Virus record (IMG/VR): IMGVR_UViG_3300035169_000077
Span: 34,688 to 98,687 of that record
Direction: 5' to 3' (one strand)
DNA from: a virus
Length of the DNA stretch: 64,000 bases
Of this stretch, positions 8,105 through 16,530 are shown piece by piece. A model generated the notes under the pieces. That model searched no databases, was not told the DNA's origin, and saw only the letters and a list, made by a program, of their open reading frames with translations. The number at the start of each line of letters is the position of its first letter. The first letter of the stretch is position 1. The translations under genes were made by a program, and so were the position numbers.

Positions 8105-10641
8105 CGAGCCTGTCGTACGTCACGATCACTGGCCAGTTCACCGGGGGCGGCAACACGCCCCTGTCGGGCAGCGTGACCTTCACGCCGAGTCAGGCTGTCT
8201 ACGCCGGGGGCGTCCCCGTCGTCACTCCCGGGGTGCCGATTACCGCCCAGGTGATCGCCGGGCAGCTGTTGTCCGAGCACGGGGGGCCGCTCCGGCTCCT
8301 GGCGACCGACAACGACGGCCTGACCTTCCTGACCCTGACGGGCTTTTTCTGGTGGTCGGTTGAGGCGGTCATCGGCGGCGTCACTCAGCCGGCGTGGTCT
8401 TTCGGCTTGCCTTCCAGCCCGACAAGCGTCGACTTGTTCGCCCTCGCGAACACGCCCTTCGGTGGAGGCGGCGGCGGCAACCTCCCGCCCGCGATCATCA
8501 CCTCCAGCGGCCCCCTTGGCCCTGAGTCAACGGCGATCCTCGCCGCCCCCGGCCTGACCGTCTCGCTGCCCGACGCGACCGCGGCACCGGGCAGGGCGAT
8601 CACGGTCAAGCTCGACTCGCCGTTCACCACCGGGACGGTCGAGACGATCAACGGGCAGCTCATCGACGGCTACCCCTCGTACCAGATGGCCGCCCGGTAC
8701 CAGTGGTGCACGCTCCAGTCGGACGGGACCAACTGGCAGGTCATCAGCGCCAAGCCCGGCGGCCTCCTGAGCATCCCCGTGCCAGTGCTGCCGGCCGGGA
8801 CCGCCAACGCGCCGTACAGCGCCCAGCTCACGGCCAGCGGCGGGTGGCCCGGGTACACGTGGAGCGTCAAGTCAGGGAGCCTGCCCGACGGCGTGACCCT
8901 GTCCACCTCAGGCGCCCTCTCAGGCACCCCGACAGTGGCGACGACCAGCGGCTTTACCGTCCAGGTGACCGACTCGATCGGCTCCATCGCGACGATCGCC
9001 CTGACTATCACGGTCGGCGGGGGCATCGTCCTCGTCCAGCAGGGCGCCGTGATTAACGCCTCGAACGGGGCCTCGGCGGCTCCCGTCTTCCTCAACGCCA
9101 CCGCGGCCGGGAACCTGCTCATCGCCCATGTCGGCGGCAACGGCTCCGGGGCCATCACCACGACCGCTTCCGGCTGGGTTGTCGTCGGCGCCGGCGGCCA
9201 TGCGATCGCCTACAAGGAGAACTGCGGGGCCGGCGAGACGCCTCCCGTCTTCTCTCGCGGCAGCACCAGCGACATGTGGGCGTACCTGGAGGAGTGGACC
9301 GGGGCCGCCACCTCAGGCGCGGCAGACCAGTCCGTGTCATCCTCCGCCGGGTCGTCGGCATGGACAGCGGTATTCCCGGCGCTGAGCACCGTGCCGGGGG
9401 AACTGCTGGCCTGCGCGGGCTACTGGAACGGCAGCAACACGGGCGGCAGCGTCGCGCTGACCAGCTTCCTCGACAACACCGGCGACACGATCACCGGCAC
9501 GTTCCTCCAGGGCGGGAATAGCTTCGGCCAGTACTTCGCCGGGGTCTCCGGGGTCGCCGGCCCGACCGGCAGCACGCATGACCAGGTCGGGATGACCCTC
9601 AGTGTCTTCGCGGGCGGCGACGGCACCCTGGTCTCGTTCCAGCCCGGCAACCAGGGGCCGCCCGGGAACCCCGTCGTCACCACCGCGTCCCCGCTGCCAT
9701 CAGCGTCCACGCTGCAGCCGTACACGGTGATCCTCGCCGCAGAAGACGGGGTCCCGCCCTACACGTGGTCGATCGCGTCCGGCACGCTCCCGGCAGGCCT
9801 CGCGCTCTCCGCGGACGGCGTCATCTCCGGCTCCCCCGTGACCGCCGCCGTGTACTCGTTCACCGTCCGGGTCACCGACAGCATCAGCGACTCCGGCACC
9901 ATGCCGCTGGGCCTCACGGTCGCGCAGACTCCCACCCCGACGTTCGTGACGTCGGCCTTCACGGAGGCCACCGGAAGCCGCAGCCAGCCGTATCCCGGCA
10001 TAGCCGCCATCACCGGGCCCACTCAGGACCCGACCGTCAACAACAACGTGTGGTCGCCGGTGACCGGGACGGCGTCCGAGCTATTCGTGGTCGATCCCAC
10101 CCGCTTCTGGGTAGTCGCCAACATGCCACCCGGGAACACTCAGGTGCTGGCATTCCAGAGCAATGACCTGCGGTTCGGCGAGTTGCCGCTCAGCAGCTTC
10201 ACTAAGGTCGTCAGCTCGTTCAGCGAGGAAATGAACCCGACTCCCGGCACGCAAGCCTGGGCGGCCTATGACATCTGGCTGAATAACTGGAACAACGAGA
10301 TCATGATCCATCATGATCTCGCCAGGTTCAATCCTTACGACTCCACGCCCCTGGCCAGGGGAATCTCGTTCGGCGGGAGCAACGGCGTGCCAGTCCTGGC
10401 CTGGGACCTGCACCTTTACGGCACCAGTGAATATGTCTGGCAGCCAGCGAATAACGCGTTCAATATCCAGTCGGGCAGCGTTGACATTTTGCAAATGCTT
10501 CAGTGGATGATTGACAATGCGTTCCTGCCGGCGGTTAACACCTTCACGGCAGTCGGCTACGGCTGGGAGATGTGCAGCACCGGCGGCCTTGATGAATTCT
10601 TCCAGGTGACCGCTTTCACCCTTGACGCCGAGTACGGCTAA
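8101..10641 (+). CDS. large tail-tip protein: two He_PIG Ig-like domains and a GH12-like C-terminus
   Basis: 846 residues. Residues ~1-115 repeat the attachment domain of the 6024 fibre. Two He_PIG-type Ig domains (about 225-305 and 524-610) carry the signature SGSLPDGVTLSTSGALSGTP / SGTLPAGLALSADGVISGSP. Between them is a beta-sandwich like the preceding protein. The C-terminal ~230 residues resemble glycoside hydrolase family 12: AYDIWL, then N-E733-I-M-I (GH12 nucleophile E-I-M-I-W), VNTF, and G-W-E823-M near the end as acid/base candidate. If correct, the tail tip degrades a host glucan. The GH12 assignment is inference from motifs and spacing. Confidence 0.8.
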   Translation: MTSLSYVTITGQFTGGGNTPLSGSVTFTPSQAVYAGGVPVVTPGVPITAQVIAGQLLSEHGGPLRLLATDNDGLTFLTLTGFFWWSVEAVIGGVTQPAWSFGLPSSPTSVDLFALANTPFGGGGGGNLPPAIITSSGPLGPESTAILAAPGLTVSLPDATAAPGRAITVKLDSPFTTGTVETINGQLIDGYPSYQMAARYQWCTLQSDGTNWQVISAKPGGLLSIPVPVLPAGTANAPYSAQLTASGGWPGYTWSVKSGSLPDGVTLSTSGALSGTPTVATTSGFTVQVTDSIGSIATIALTITVGGGIVLVQQGAVINASNGASAAPVFLNATAAGNLLIAHVGGNGSGAITTTASGWVVVGAGGHAIAYKENCGAGETPPVFSRGSTSDMWAYLEEWTGAATSGAADQSVSSSAGSSAWTAVFPALSTVPGELLACAGYWNGSNTGGSVALTSFLDNTGDTITGTFLQGGNSFGQYFAGVSGVAGPTGSTHDQVGMTLSVFAGGDGTLVSFQPGNQGPPGNPVVTTASPLPSASTLQPYTVILAAEDGVPPYTWSIASGTLPAGLALSADGVISGSPVTAAVYSFTVRVTDSISDSGTMPLGLTVAQTPTPTFVTSAFTEATGSRSQPYPGIAAITGPTQDPTVNNNVWSPVTGTASELFVVDPTRFWVVANMPPGNTQVLAFQSNDLRFGELPLSSFTKVVSSFSEEMNPTPGTQAWAAYDIWLNNWNNEIMIHHDLARFNPYDSTPLARGISFGGSNGVPVLAWDLHLYGTSEYVWQPANNAFNIQSGSVDILQMLQWMIDNAFLPAVNTFTAVGYGWEMCSTGGLDEFFQVTAFTLDAEYG

Positions 10642-10759
10642 GCGGCCCGCTCCTCCCCCATCACCTGACCCCCCTCCCGCAAGTTACGGCGCCCTTAGCG
10701 CAACCACGGCCGCGCACCCGCGGCACGCCTGGCCAATTTCAACGAGAAGGAGAACCGTC

Positions 10760-11050
10760 ATGACCACTCCCGCCCCCGAGCCAACTTCCGCCCACGAGGG
10801 CTTCCTCGGCCACGTCCGCGACTGGTTCGAGCGCGACATCGCCCCCGAGATCGCCGTCGTGAAGGCAGACCTGGAGAAGGTCAAGGCCCTCGCCCCCCAG
10901 CTGTCCAGCGTGGCGACCACGCTTGAGACGCTGGTGAAGGCCCTCGCGCCCAGTGCGGCCCCGGAAGTCGCCACGCTCGTCGAAGACGCGGAGAAGGCCG
11001 CCGCGATCATCGCGCGGATCGCGGCGGAGCTGGGCGCGGCCGGCCTGTAG
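10760..11050 (+). CDS. small alpha-helical phage protein (96 aa)
   Basis: Start set at the ATG after GAGAAGGAG. Predicted almost wholly helical with coiled-coil character (EIAVVKADLEKVKALAPQ; VATLVEDAEKAAAIIARIAA). No membrane span. Last gene of the tail block, directly before a strong terminator. Role unknown. Confidence 0.75.
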   Translation: MTTPAPEPTSAHEGFLGHVRDWFERDIAPEIAVVKADLEKVKALAPQLSSVATTLETLVKALAPSAAPEVATLVEDAEKAAAIIARIAAELGAAGL

Positions 11051-11102
11051 GCTTTTGCCCGGCAGAGGCCACGCTCGGTTCCACGGGAGGCGCTGAGCAG
11101 CA

Positions 11103-11145
11103 GAGAGGCCCCGGTCACCTGTGGGTGGCCGGGGCCTCTCTTTTT
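11103..11145 (+). terminator. rho-independent terminator of the tail block
   Basis: A perfect 12-bp stem (GAGAGGCCCCGG / CCGGGGCCTCTC) with a 14-base loop is followed directly by TTTTT. It closes the rightward late genes. Confidence 0.95.
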
Positions 11146-11270
11146 GCGTTCCCGGGGTCCGGTGGCCCGGGCGGGGCGCGGCGGCGGGTGGCCAGGTCCC
11201 GCCCCGGGCTTCAGGTCGCCGCGCCCGGTTCAACGATAGGCTCTGTCCCGCTGCACGACGGGTAACACCG

Positions 11271-11300
11271 CGCCCCGCCCCTCAAGCGAGGGGCGGGGCG
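11271..11300. terminator. 13-bp GC hairpin between converging blocks
   Basis: CGCCCCGCCCCTC / GAGGGGCGGGGCG with an AAGC loop, then TTCTTC on the plus strand. It lies just past the end of the leftward CCA-enzyme gene and may act in both directions. Confidence 0.8.
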
Positions 11301-11309
11301 TTCTTCGCG

Positions 11310-12677
11310 TTATCCTCGCTCGGCCAGCCAGCGGAGCGCCCCGGCCTCATCCCCGAACTCCCCGGCATCCTGTGCCTCCAGGGCCTCGGCGAGGATGGGC
11401 TTGAACGACGGCCCCGGCTTCATCCCCGCCGCGATCAGGTGGTCCCCGGTCAGCAGTCCCTTCGCGGGGCGTTCCTCAACCTTCAGGTCCCGGCCCAGGT
11501 CGAACCACGCGCCTGCCGTGCTCCACGCGTCCGGGTCGCCGCGCCCCTTCGCGTCGGCCGCGCACACAAGCGCGAGTTCGGTCAGGGTCGCGGGCTCCAG
11601 CCTGCGCACCAGCCGCCGCACCGCCGGCTTCGTCGGCCGCCCGAAGCAGTTCATGTGCTCCCGGATCAGCGGGACGATGCGGGCGATGATGCCCTCAGGG
11701 CAGCCGATCGACCGGAGGAACGCCGTCGCAGGCTCTACGCCGGCCTCCGCGTGGCCATGGGAGGTGATCCGGCCCTCGGTGAGCTGGCTGTGAGTGACCT
11801 TGCCGACGTCGTGCAAGAGCGCGGCGAAGACGATGACCAGCCGGTCTGTTCCGGTCAGGCCCGCCTCATCGGCAAGCCGGGCAGCCTGGTCAGCGGCTAG
11901 CCCGGCGTGGGTCCACACGTCGCCCTCCGGGTGCCATTCGGGGTCCTGCTCGACGCCGTGCATGTACGCGAGTTCGGGGTAGCGCGCGTCCCACCAGGTG
12001 TCATGCAGGACCGCCAGCGCCCGGCTGACGTGCGTGCCGCGCGTGCCGATCTTCTCCCACTCGCCCCAGATGCGCTCGGCCGGCAGTTCCCGGTACGAGC
12101 CCAGGAGATCCCGGCACAAGATGGCCGTCTCGGGGACCATGGTGAAGCCGAACCGGGCCGCGAACTGGACGCCGCGCAGGACGCGCAGCGGGTCCTCGCT
12201 GAACGCGTCCGACGTGTGGCGCAGGATCCCGGCCCGGATGTCGGCCAGGCCCCCGTGAGGGTCGATCAGCCCCCCCGTTGCCGGGTCGAGCATGATCGCG
12301 TTCATCGTGAAGTCCCGCCGGGCGCTTGCCTGGGCGAAGCTGATGTCCATGTCCGGCGAGACCTCGAAGCCCCGGTGGCCCGCGCTGACCTTCCGCTCGC
12401 GGCGGGGGACGTTGATGTCCAGGTCGGTGTCCCCGGCGCGGACCTTCAGCACGCCGTAGCTCTTGCCGACCTCATCCACGCGGCCTGCGCGGCTGAGGGC
12501 TTCCGTCAGCGCGGCGAACGTCAGGCCGTAGACCTCAACGTCAACGTCCTTGCTCTCGGCCCCGCCCATGAGGGCATCACGCACGAAGCCGCCTACGAGC
12601 AGCGGGTGGCCGCCAGCTTGGCGGATCGCGGCCAGCACTCGCTCAACGTCCGGCGACAGGCGGGGCAGCGTGATCAC
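11310..12677 (-). CDS. CCA tRNA nucleotidyltransferase-like protein with HD domain
   Basis: 455 residues. Class II nucleotidyltransferase head: LLVGGFVRDALMGG (about 26-39), DVDVEVYG with the metal-binding Asp pair, and RRDFTMNAI, followed by the ADIRAGILRH and EDPLRVLRG motifs of CCA-adding enzymes. An HD phosphohydrolase domain follows (LLHDVGK, then GHAEAG and HMNCFG). The family adds or repairs the 3' CCA of tRNA. The GTG start overlaps the upstream gene's stop, so it is translated with the RlaP-like protein. Confidence 0.9.
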   Translation of the reverse strand: MITLPRLSPDVERVLAAIRQAGGHPLLVGGFVRDALMGGAESKDVDVEVYGLTFAALTEALSRAGRVDEVGKSYGVLKVRAGDTDLDINVPRRERKVSAGHRGFEVSPDMDISFAQASARRDFTMNAIMLDPATGGLIDPHGGLADIRAGILRHTSDAFSEDPLRVLRGVQFAARFGFTMVPETAILCRDLLGSYRELPAERIWGEWEKIGTRGTHVSRALAVLHDTWWDARYPELAYMHGVEQDPEWHPEGDVWTHAGLAADQAARLADEAGLTGTDRLVIVFAALLHDVGKVTHSQLTEGRITSHGHAEAGVEPATAFLRSIGCPEGIIARIVPLIREHMNCFGRPTKPAVRRLVRRLEPATLTELALVCAADAKGRGDPDAWSTAGAWFDLGRDLKVEERPAKGLLTGDHLIAAGMKPGPSFKPILAEALEAQDAGEFGDEAGALRWLAERG

Positions 12678-13387
12678 GGGCGGTCCCAGTAGGCGCGGCG
12701 GACTTCTTGCAGCCACGCCTCGGCGGCAGCCTCGTCCGGGCGATCCGGGAGCACGCCGGGCTTGTCGAATGCCTCCTCGGCGCGGGCGAGCACGTCCCTC
12801 GCCACCTCTACGCCCCGCGTGGCGACGTCCTCGCCGAACTCACGGCACGCCGCAGCCTGCGCAAGGCTCAGGCGCACGCTCAGCCGGCCGCTGACGTGCA
12901 GTGCCGTCCCCTGGTGGATCAGCCTCCACAGATGGCGGGCGTGCTTCTCGGTACGCTTCCTGGTGTCGGCCGAGAACGACCCGTCACCCCGGTTCTCCAG
13001 CCGGCGGAACTGCTGGGTGGCATACCCGAGGTAGGCGTTCCGGACCGCCGGCCGCGACAGGAGCGACTTGCGGATATCTACCAGCAGGTAACCCTCGCGC
13101 GTCGCCGTCTCGTACCTGTCAAGCCACAGCAGCTCCGCGACGGTCGGATTGCACTTCAGGAGGAGCGCGGCCAGCTTTCCCGCCTCGTGGTACGTCGCGT
13201 CCGGCTTGGTGCTGACCCGGCTCGCGGCCTTCCCGAGCGGCGGGTGCAGCCCGTGGAACGCCACGGTGGGCGCGGCGTAGCAGCCGATCCGGTCCACGTC
13301 GGAGTCCTCGGTCGCCAGCCCGTATGCCGTTGAGCCGTTGATGCCCGCGAGGAGCACGTTCGGCGGCGGCTTCATCTCAGCGTCCAC
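12674..13387 (-). CDS. RlaP-like nucleotidyltransferase (RNA-repair type)
   Basis: 237 residues. Polymerase-beta-type active site G-S-x-A-Y-G-L-A-T-E-D-S-D-V-D near residues 18-32 and a TVAELLWLD stretch match the COG3541 / RlaP family, linked to RNA-repair operons in bacteria and phages. A GTG start was chosen for its GAGGGGAA site; a longer frame reaches 13429. Paired with the CCA enzyme, it suggests repair of damaged tRNA during infection. That role is inferred from family and pairing. Confidence 0.8.
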   Translation of the reverse strand: MDAEMKPPPNVLLAGINGSTAYGLATEDSDVDRIGCYAAPTVAFHGLHPPLGKAASRVSTKPDATYHEAGKLAALLLKCNPTVAELLWLDRYETATREGYLLVDIRKSLLSRPAVRNAYLGYATQQFRRLENRGDGSFSADTRKRTEKHARHLWRLIHQGTALHVSGRLSVRLSLAQAAACREFGEDVATRGVEVARDVLARAEEAFDKPGVLPDRPDEAAAEAWLQEVRRAYWDRP

Positions 13388-13527
13388 GCTTTCCCCTCTT
13401 CCGTCGCGCCCCGTCCCGCTTCCTGGCATGGTGCCCGGGTCGCGGGGCGGGGCGCACCTCGTTTTAGCCAGGGGCCTAACAGCGGCACTCCCGGTCGGCT
13501 AGTCTCCTCCTGCGTGAGTTGAATGCT

Positions 13528-13555
13528 CCCGGCCGCGTCCCACGCCACGGCCGGG
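13528..13555. terminator. hairpin past the collagen-like gene
   Basis: 8-bp stem CCCGGCCG / CGGCCGGG with a 12-base loop, just after the end of the leftward gene at 13570. No clear T tract. The adjoining 13388-13527 holds no gene and may contain the promoter of the RNA-repair pair, with no clear -35/-10. Confidence 0.5.
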
Positions 13556-13569
13556 CGCCTACCAGGCTT

Positions 13570-14412
13570 TTAGCCGGCGTTGACCTGGACGGCGGTTACC
13601 GTCAGGTCATCAAGGACGTAGGTGCCGGCACCCTGGTCGCTGTCGTAGCCGAACGCGTAAACGTGGAGCGTCGTGTCCTGCGCCAGCGTGACCACGGTCG
13701 ACCCGCTGAAGTAGGAGTCGATCGTCGTGTGCCCTCCGGACTCCAGCGCCCCGCTTCCCACGTTGAGCAGGTCCCCGGTGAAGGACGAGTTCTTGGCCTC
13801 GTCGTAGGCGAAGAACTGGGGGAACACCTGCACGTCGCTGGTCATCAGCGGCGTCGCCTTGGCGGTCATGGACAGCAGGTAGGTGCCCGCCTTCAGGCTG
13901 ACCGTCCCGACTTCCGTGGAGTTCGCGACGAACCCGCCGCCCGTGGCCACGCTCGCCACGCTGCCCAGGTCATGAGCGCCCGCGCTGACGACCCCGGACG
14001 GCCCTTGCGGTCCCGCCGCGCCGTCCGCCCCGTCCGCGCCAGCCGGGCCAGCCTGCCCCTGGCTGCCGGTTGCGCCAGCCGGTCCCTGCGCTCCTGCCGC
14101 CCCGGTCGCTCCCTTCGCCCCCGCGGGCCCTGCCGGCCCGGCCGAGTCCCACGCCAGCGCCGTCGTCCCCGCCGGGCACCCGCCCGACGCCTGGTAGTCC
14201 GCAGCGTGCCAGTACACCCGGGTCAGCACCCGGGCGGACGGGGTACGCGAGTTCGCCACGCACCCGTACAACGTCGCCGACGTCGCCTTCGGCGGGGTGA
14301 CCGCGCTCGTGCTCGCAGACGCCGCGGTCATCAGCCCGAACGCCGCAGCGCTCACCGCCACGCCCGTCACGACCGCTACGGCCCACGGCCGCCTGATCCA
14401 TCCGACCCTCAT
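13570..14412 (-). CDS. secreted collagen-like protein with C1q/TNF-like C-terminal domain
   Basis: 280 residues. A signal peptide (basic VGWIRRPW, hydrophobic AVAVVTGVAVSAAAFGLM, AxA-type site near residue 33) is followed by a short domain with two Cys. A collagen-like tract of about 17 G-x-y triplets (roughly residues 90-140) leads to a ~135-residue beta-rich domain (GTVSLKAGTYLLSMTAKATP, TVVTLAQDTTLHVYAFGYD), like trimeric C1q-type heads. Because it has its own signal peptide and not a tail neighbourhood, it may be exported by the lysogen rather than built into virions. Confidence 0.85.
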   Translation of the reverse strand: MRVGWIRRPWAVAVVTGVAVSAAAFGLMTAASASTSAVTPPKATSATLYGCVANSRTPSARVLTRVYWHAADYQASGGCPAGTTALAWDSAGPAGPAGAKGATGAAGAQGPAGATGSQGQAGPAGADGADGAAGPQGPSGVVSAGAHDLGSVASVATGGGFVANSTEVGTVSLKAGTYLLSMTAKATPLMTSDVQVFPQFFAYDEAKNSSFTGDLLNVGSGALESGGHTTIDSYFSGSTVVTLAQDTTLHVYAFGYDSDQGAGTYVLDDLTVTAVQVNAG

Positions 14413-14437
14413 TGACTGCCCTTTCGTAGCCCCCGCC

Positions 14438-15373
14438 CTAGCGGCGGGGGAGGTTCACGCGGGCCGGGCTCTCGCGGTCGAAGATGCCGCCCTCAACCGC
14501 GTCAAGGCAGCGACGGCACTTCTCCGCCCCCATCCCGATGACCGGCAGGACCGCCCCGTTGCCCGTCCGGTAGAACTGGTGCGAGATCCCGTTGCGGTGG
14601 TACGCCCCAGGCCCCGGGCACTCCGGCTCCGCCTGGCATTCGGTGCCGTCCACGTGCCGGACAACGTGACCGGGGCACGACAGCCGCCACCTGCGGCCCT
14701 CCGCAGCGGGAACCCAGCGCTCCTCGTACGCCATCGCGGCAGACGGGCATGACCGGCCGCCCTTTGACCGCCGGCGAAGGTGGAACGCGGGAGGCGGGGC
14801 ACCGGGAAGCAGCAGGTTCTCGCCCCCGAAGCTGACGGACTTGTGCCGGGAGGTGACCGGCTCCCCGCACGCCCAGCAGCACCCCGGCATGATCCCCTCA
14901 AGGCGGGCCATCTCCGCCGCGCCCTTGTCCAGCTCCCGCTTGATGTCAAGCTCCGGGCACGGCCACGGCTCCCCGCACTCACGGCACACCGGGTAGTGGG
15001 GGTGGAGGACGAACACCCTCCGCCCCGCGTACGGGCGGACCTTCACGTGCCTGCGCTTCCCGCCGCTGGCCGGCACCACGATCAGGTACAGCGGGCGGCC
15101 GTCCCATTCCTCCTCGCTGCCGGGGTTCAGCCGGCCATCCGGGGGGAACGGCCTGCCTGCCCGCGCGGCCCTCGCCGCCCGGTCCCGCTCGGCCTCGTAC
15201 CGCCCCCGGTCCGCCTCGTCCCAGTCGATGACCCGGACAAGCCGTGCCTCACGGACCACCCAGACCTTCCGGCCGTTGGCGACCAGGTCCCCGGGCTTCA
15301 GGTCGCGCCACTGACGGTGCTCACCGCCCTGCGGCTCCCACATGTCACCGCGAGGTCCCCAGAAGACGCTCAC
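14438..15373 (-). CDS. multi-zinc-knuckle protein near the integration module (311 aa)
   Basis: At least five Cys pairs: CRECGEPWPCPE, GCCWACGEPV, SCPSA/SCPGH, ECQAEPECPG and CRRCLD. The N-terminus has an SH3-like HRQWRDLKPGDLVANGRKVW stretch. It begins at a GTG that overlaps a tiny upstream frame. Looks like a nucleic-acid-binding or structural zinc protein. An internal ATG (MWEPQGG) is an alternative start. Confidence 0.75.
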   Translation of the reverse strand: MSVFWGPRGDMWEPQGGEHRQWRDLKPGDLVANGRKVWVVREARLVRVIDWDEADRGRYEAERDRAARAARAGRPFPPDGRLNPGSEEEWDGRPLYLIVVPASGGKRRHVKVRPYAGRRVFVLHPHYPVCRECGEPWPCPELDIKRELDKGAAEMARLEGIMPGCCWACGEPVTSRHKSVSFGGENLLLPGAPPPAFHLRRRSKGGRSCPSAAMAYEERWVPAAEGRRWRLSCPGHVVRHVDGTECQAEPECPGPGAYHRNGISHQFYRTGNGAVLPVIGMGAEKCRRCLDAVEGGIFDRESPARVNLPRR

Positions 15374-15426
15374 CGCGAACGTCCCGTGAGCTGGGCGGCC
15401 AGCGCGGCCCAGGTGAGCGGGGTCAC
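15370..15426 (-). CDS. possible 18-residue bridging peptide
   Basis: A short frame, MTPLTWAALAAQLTGRSR, starts at a GTG overlapping the excisionase stop and ends in a TGA overlapping the GTG of the next gene. It may be a coupling leader that carries ribosomes between the two genes, or chance. Confidence 0.3.
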   Translation of the reverse strand: MTPLTWAALAAQLTGRSR

Positions 15427-15719
15427 GCGGCGTCCTTGCGACGCCTCGGAGGCCGGGACTCCAGGACGGGAACGCTCTCGGCAGCCTGCGCCCTCCGTCG
15501 CGACGGAGGGCGGGACGAGAGCTGGCTTGACGGCTTGACCTCGTTCGCCCGCAGGTAGGCGAGCAGGTGCTCTGGCAGGAACACGGTGTCCCGCCCCACC
15601 TTGGAATGGCCGATCCGGCCGGCGCGGGCCTCTTCCATCATCCACTCGCCGGACTTCCCGCCGAGGGCCTCCCCGGCGTCCTCCGGTGTGTAGATGATCG
15701 GGGGGCGCGTCTCGGTCAT
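15423..15719 (-). CDS. excisionase-like small HTH protein (98 aa)
   Basis: Residues 8-60 (IIYTPEDAGEALGG, then GRIGHSKVGRDTVFLPEHL) match the MerR-like winged helix of phage excisionases and HTH_17 proteins. The C-terminus is Arg-rich (SRPPSRRRAQAAE, PPRRRKDAA), apt for DNA bending. It lies in the leftward arm beside the integrase and overlaps the XRE gene by four bases, so it is made from the same transcript. Confidence 0.75.
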   Translation of the reverse strand: MTETRPPIIYTPEDAGEALGGKSGEWMMEEARAGRIGHSKVGRDTVFLPEHLLAYLRANEVKPSSQLSSRPPSRRRAQAAESVPVLESRPPRRRKDAA

Positions 15720-15946
15720 GCCGCCACCGCCCAGTCCAGGGGAGCGGCGAGTATCCCGGCGAGGACGGCCATCTCGTCGCTCGGCACGGCGCGGCGGCCG
15801 GCCTCGACCTTCGACACGGTGGGCTGCCACCACGGGTGCCCGGCACCGCGCATCTTGTCGGCTAGCTGCTCCTGCGTCAGCCCGGCTGCCTTCCGCAGCG
15901 CGGAGAGCCTGTCCCCGACGCGCTGTTCCTCGGTCATGCCAGACAT
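15716..15946 (-). CDS. XRE-family repressor, integration switch (76 aa)
   Basis: HTH_3 fold: VGDRLSALRKAAGLTQEQLA, then PTVSKVEAGRRAVPSDEM, ending in a short hydrophobic tail. Divergent from the regulator at 16039. An inverted-repeat operator starts six bases upstream of the ATG, so it probably controls itself and the excisionase gene behind it. A second in-frame ATG (MTEEQRV) lies nine bases in. Confidence 0.8.
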   Translation of the reverse strand: MSGMTEEQRVGDRLSALRKAAGLTQEQLADKMRGAGHPWWQPTVSKVEAGRRAVPSDEMAVLAGILAAPLDWAVAA

Positions 15947-15951
15947 GATGC

Positions 15952-15968
15952 CATACCAATCCGGTATG
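15952..15968. promoter_or_regulatory. operator 1 of the integration switch
   Basis: CATACC-AATCC-GGTATG: perfect 6-bp arms around a 5-bp spacer, at the start of the leftward XRE gene. Same architecture as operator 2; their centres lie 60 bp apart. Confidence 0.8.
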
Positions 15969-16011
15969 CGATGCAAGACTCTTGGAGTCGCGACTGAAAT
16001 GGTCGCGCGAG

Positions 16012-16028
16012 CATACCGACTTGGTATA
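16012..16028. promoter_or_regulatory. operator 2 of the integration switch
   Basis: CATACC-GACTT-GGTATA: same half-sites and spacing as operator 1 (one arm base differs). It lies 10 bases before the GTG of the rightward XRE gene. The interval also holds the inverted repeat CGCGAC / GTCGCG at 15989-16007. TTGGTATA may double as part of the rightward promoter. Confidence 0.8.
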
Positions 16029-16038
16029 TCGTCCGGGG

Positions 16039-16530
16039 GTGACCCCACCGCACCCCGACGTGCTCCGCATAGGCGAGAACGTCCGCATAGCCCGGGAGCG
16101 CAAGGGCCTGTCCCAGGCCGCGCTCGCCGAGGAGATGCGCGCCCGCGGCTTCACCGCATGGCAGCAGCCCGCCGTGTATAAGACCGAGAAGGGCGTCCGC
16201 GAGCCCAGCGGCCGGGAGATGGCAGCCCTCGCCGCGATCCTCGGCACCACGATTGAGCGGTTCTTCTGGCTCCAGGGGGAGGCCGCCGAGTCCGACGCCG
16301 CAGACGCCGCCATCGTCGCCGTCCGCCAGTCATGGCAGGGCGCCTCCGACGCTGTCCTGCGCCTGGAGGCCGCGCTAGCCTCGGGTCGGCACCGGCTCGC
16401 GCAGGCGAAGGCCAGCAAGTACAAGCGGGTACGCGAGGTCGCCGGGGAGCTTGAGGCGGAACTCGGCGAGTCCACCCTGGAGGCCGCCGTAGGCGACGGC
16501 CTCGCCCGGCTCGAGGACGGGGACACCTGA
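16039..16530 (+). CDS. XRE-family regulator upstream of integrase (163 aa)
   Basis: N-terminal HTH_3: RIGENVRIARERKGLSQAAL, then QPAVYKTEKGVREPSGREM. The C-terminal ~100 residues are helical with heptad-like charge (AVLRLEAALASGRHRLAQAK; VREVAGELEAEL), probably for oligomerisation. The GTG start was preferred to an upstream ATG because it follows GGGGG and clears operator 2. The stop overlaps the integrase start (TGATG). Confidence 0.85.
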   Translation: MTPPHPDVLRIGENVRIARERKGLSQAALAEEMRARGFTAWQQPAVYKTEKGVREPSGREMAALAAILGTTIERFFWLQGEAAESDAADAAIVAVRQSWQGASDAVLRLEAALASGRHRLAQAKASKYKRVREVAGELEAELGESTLEAAVGDGLARLEDGDT

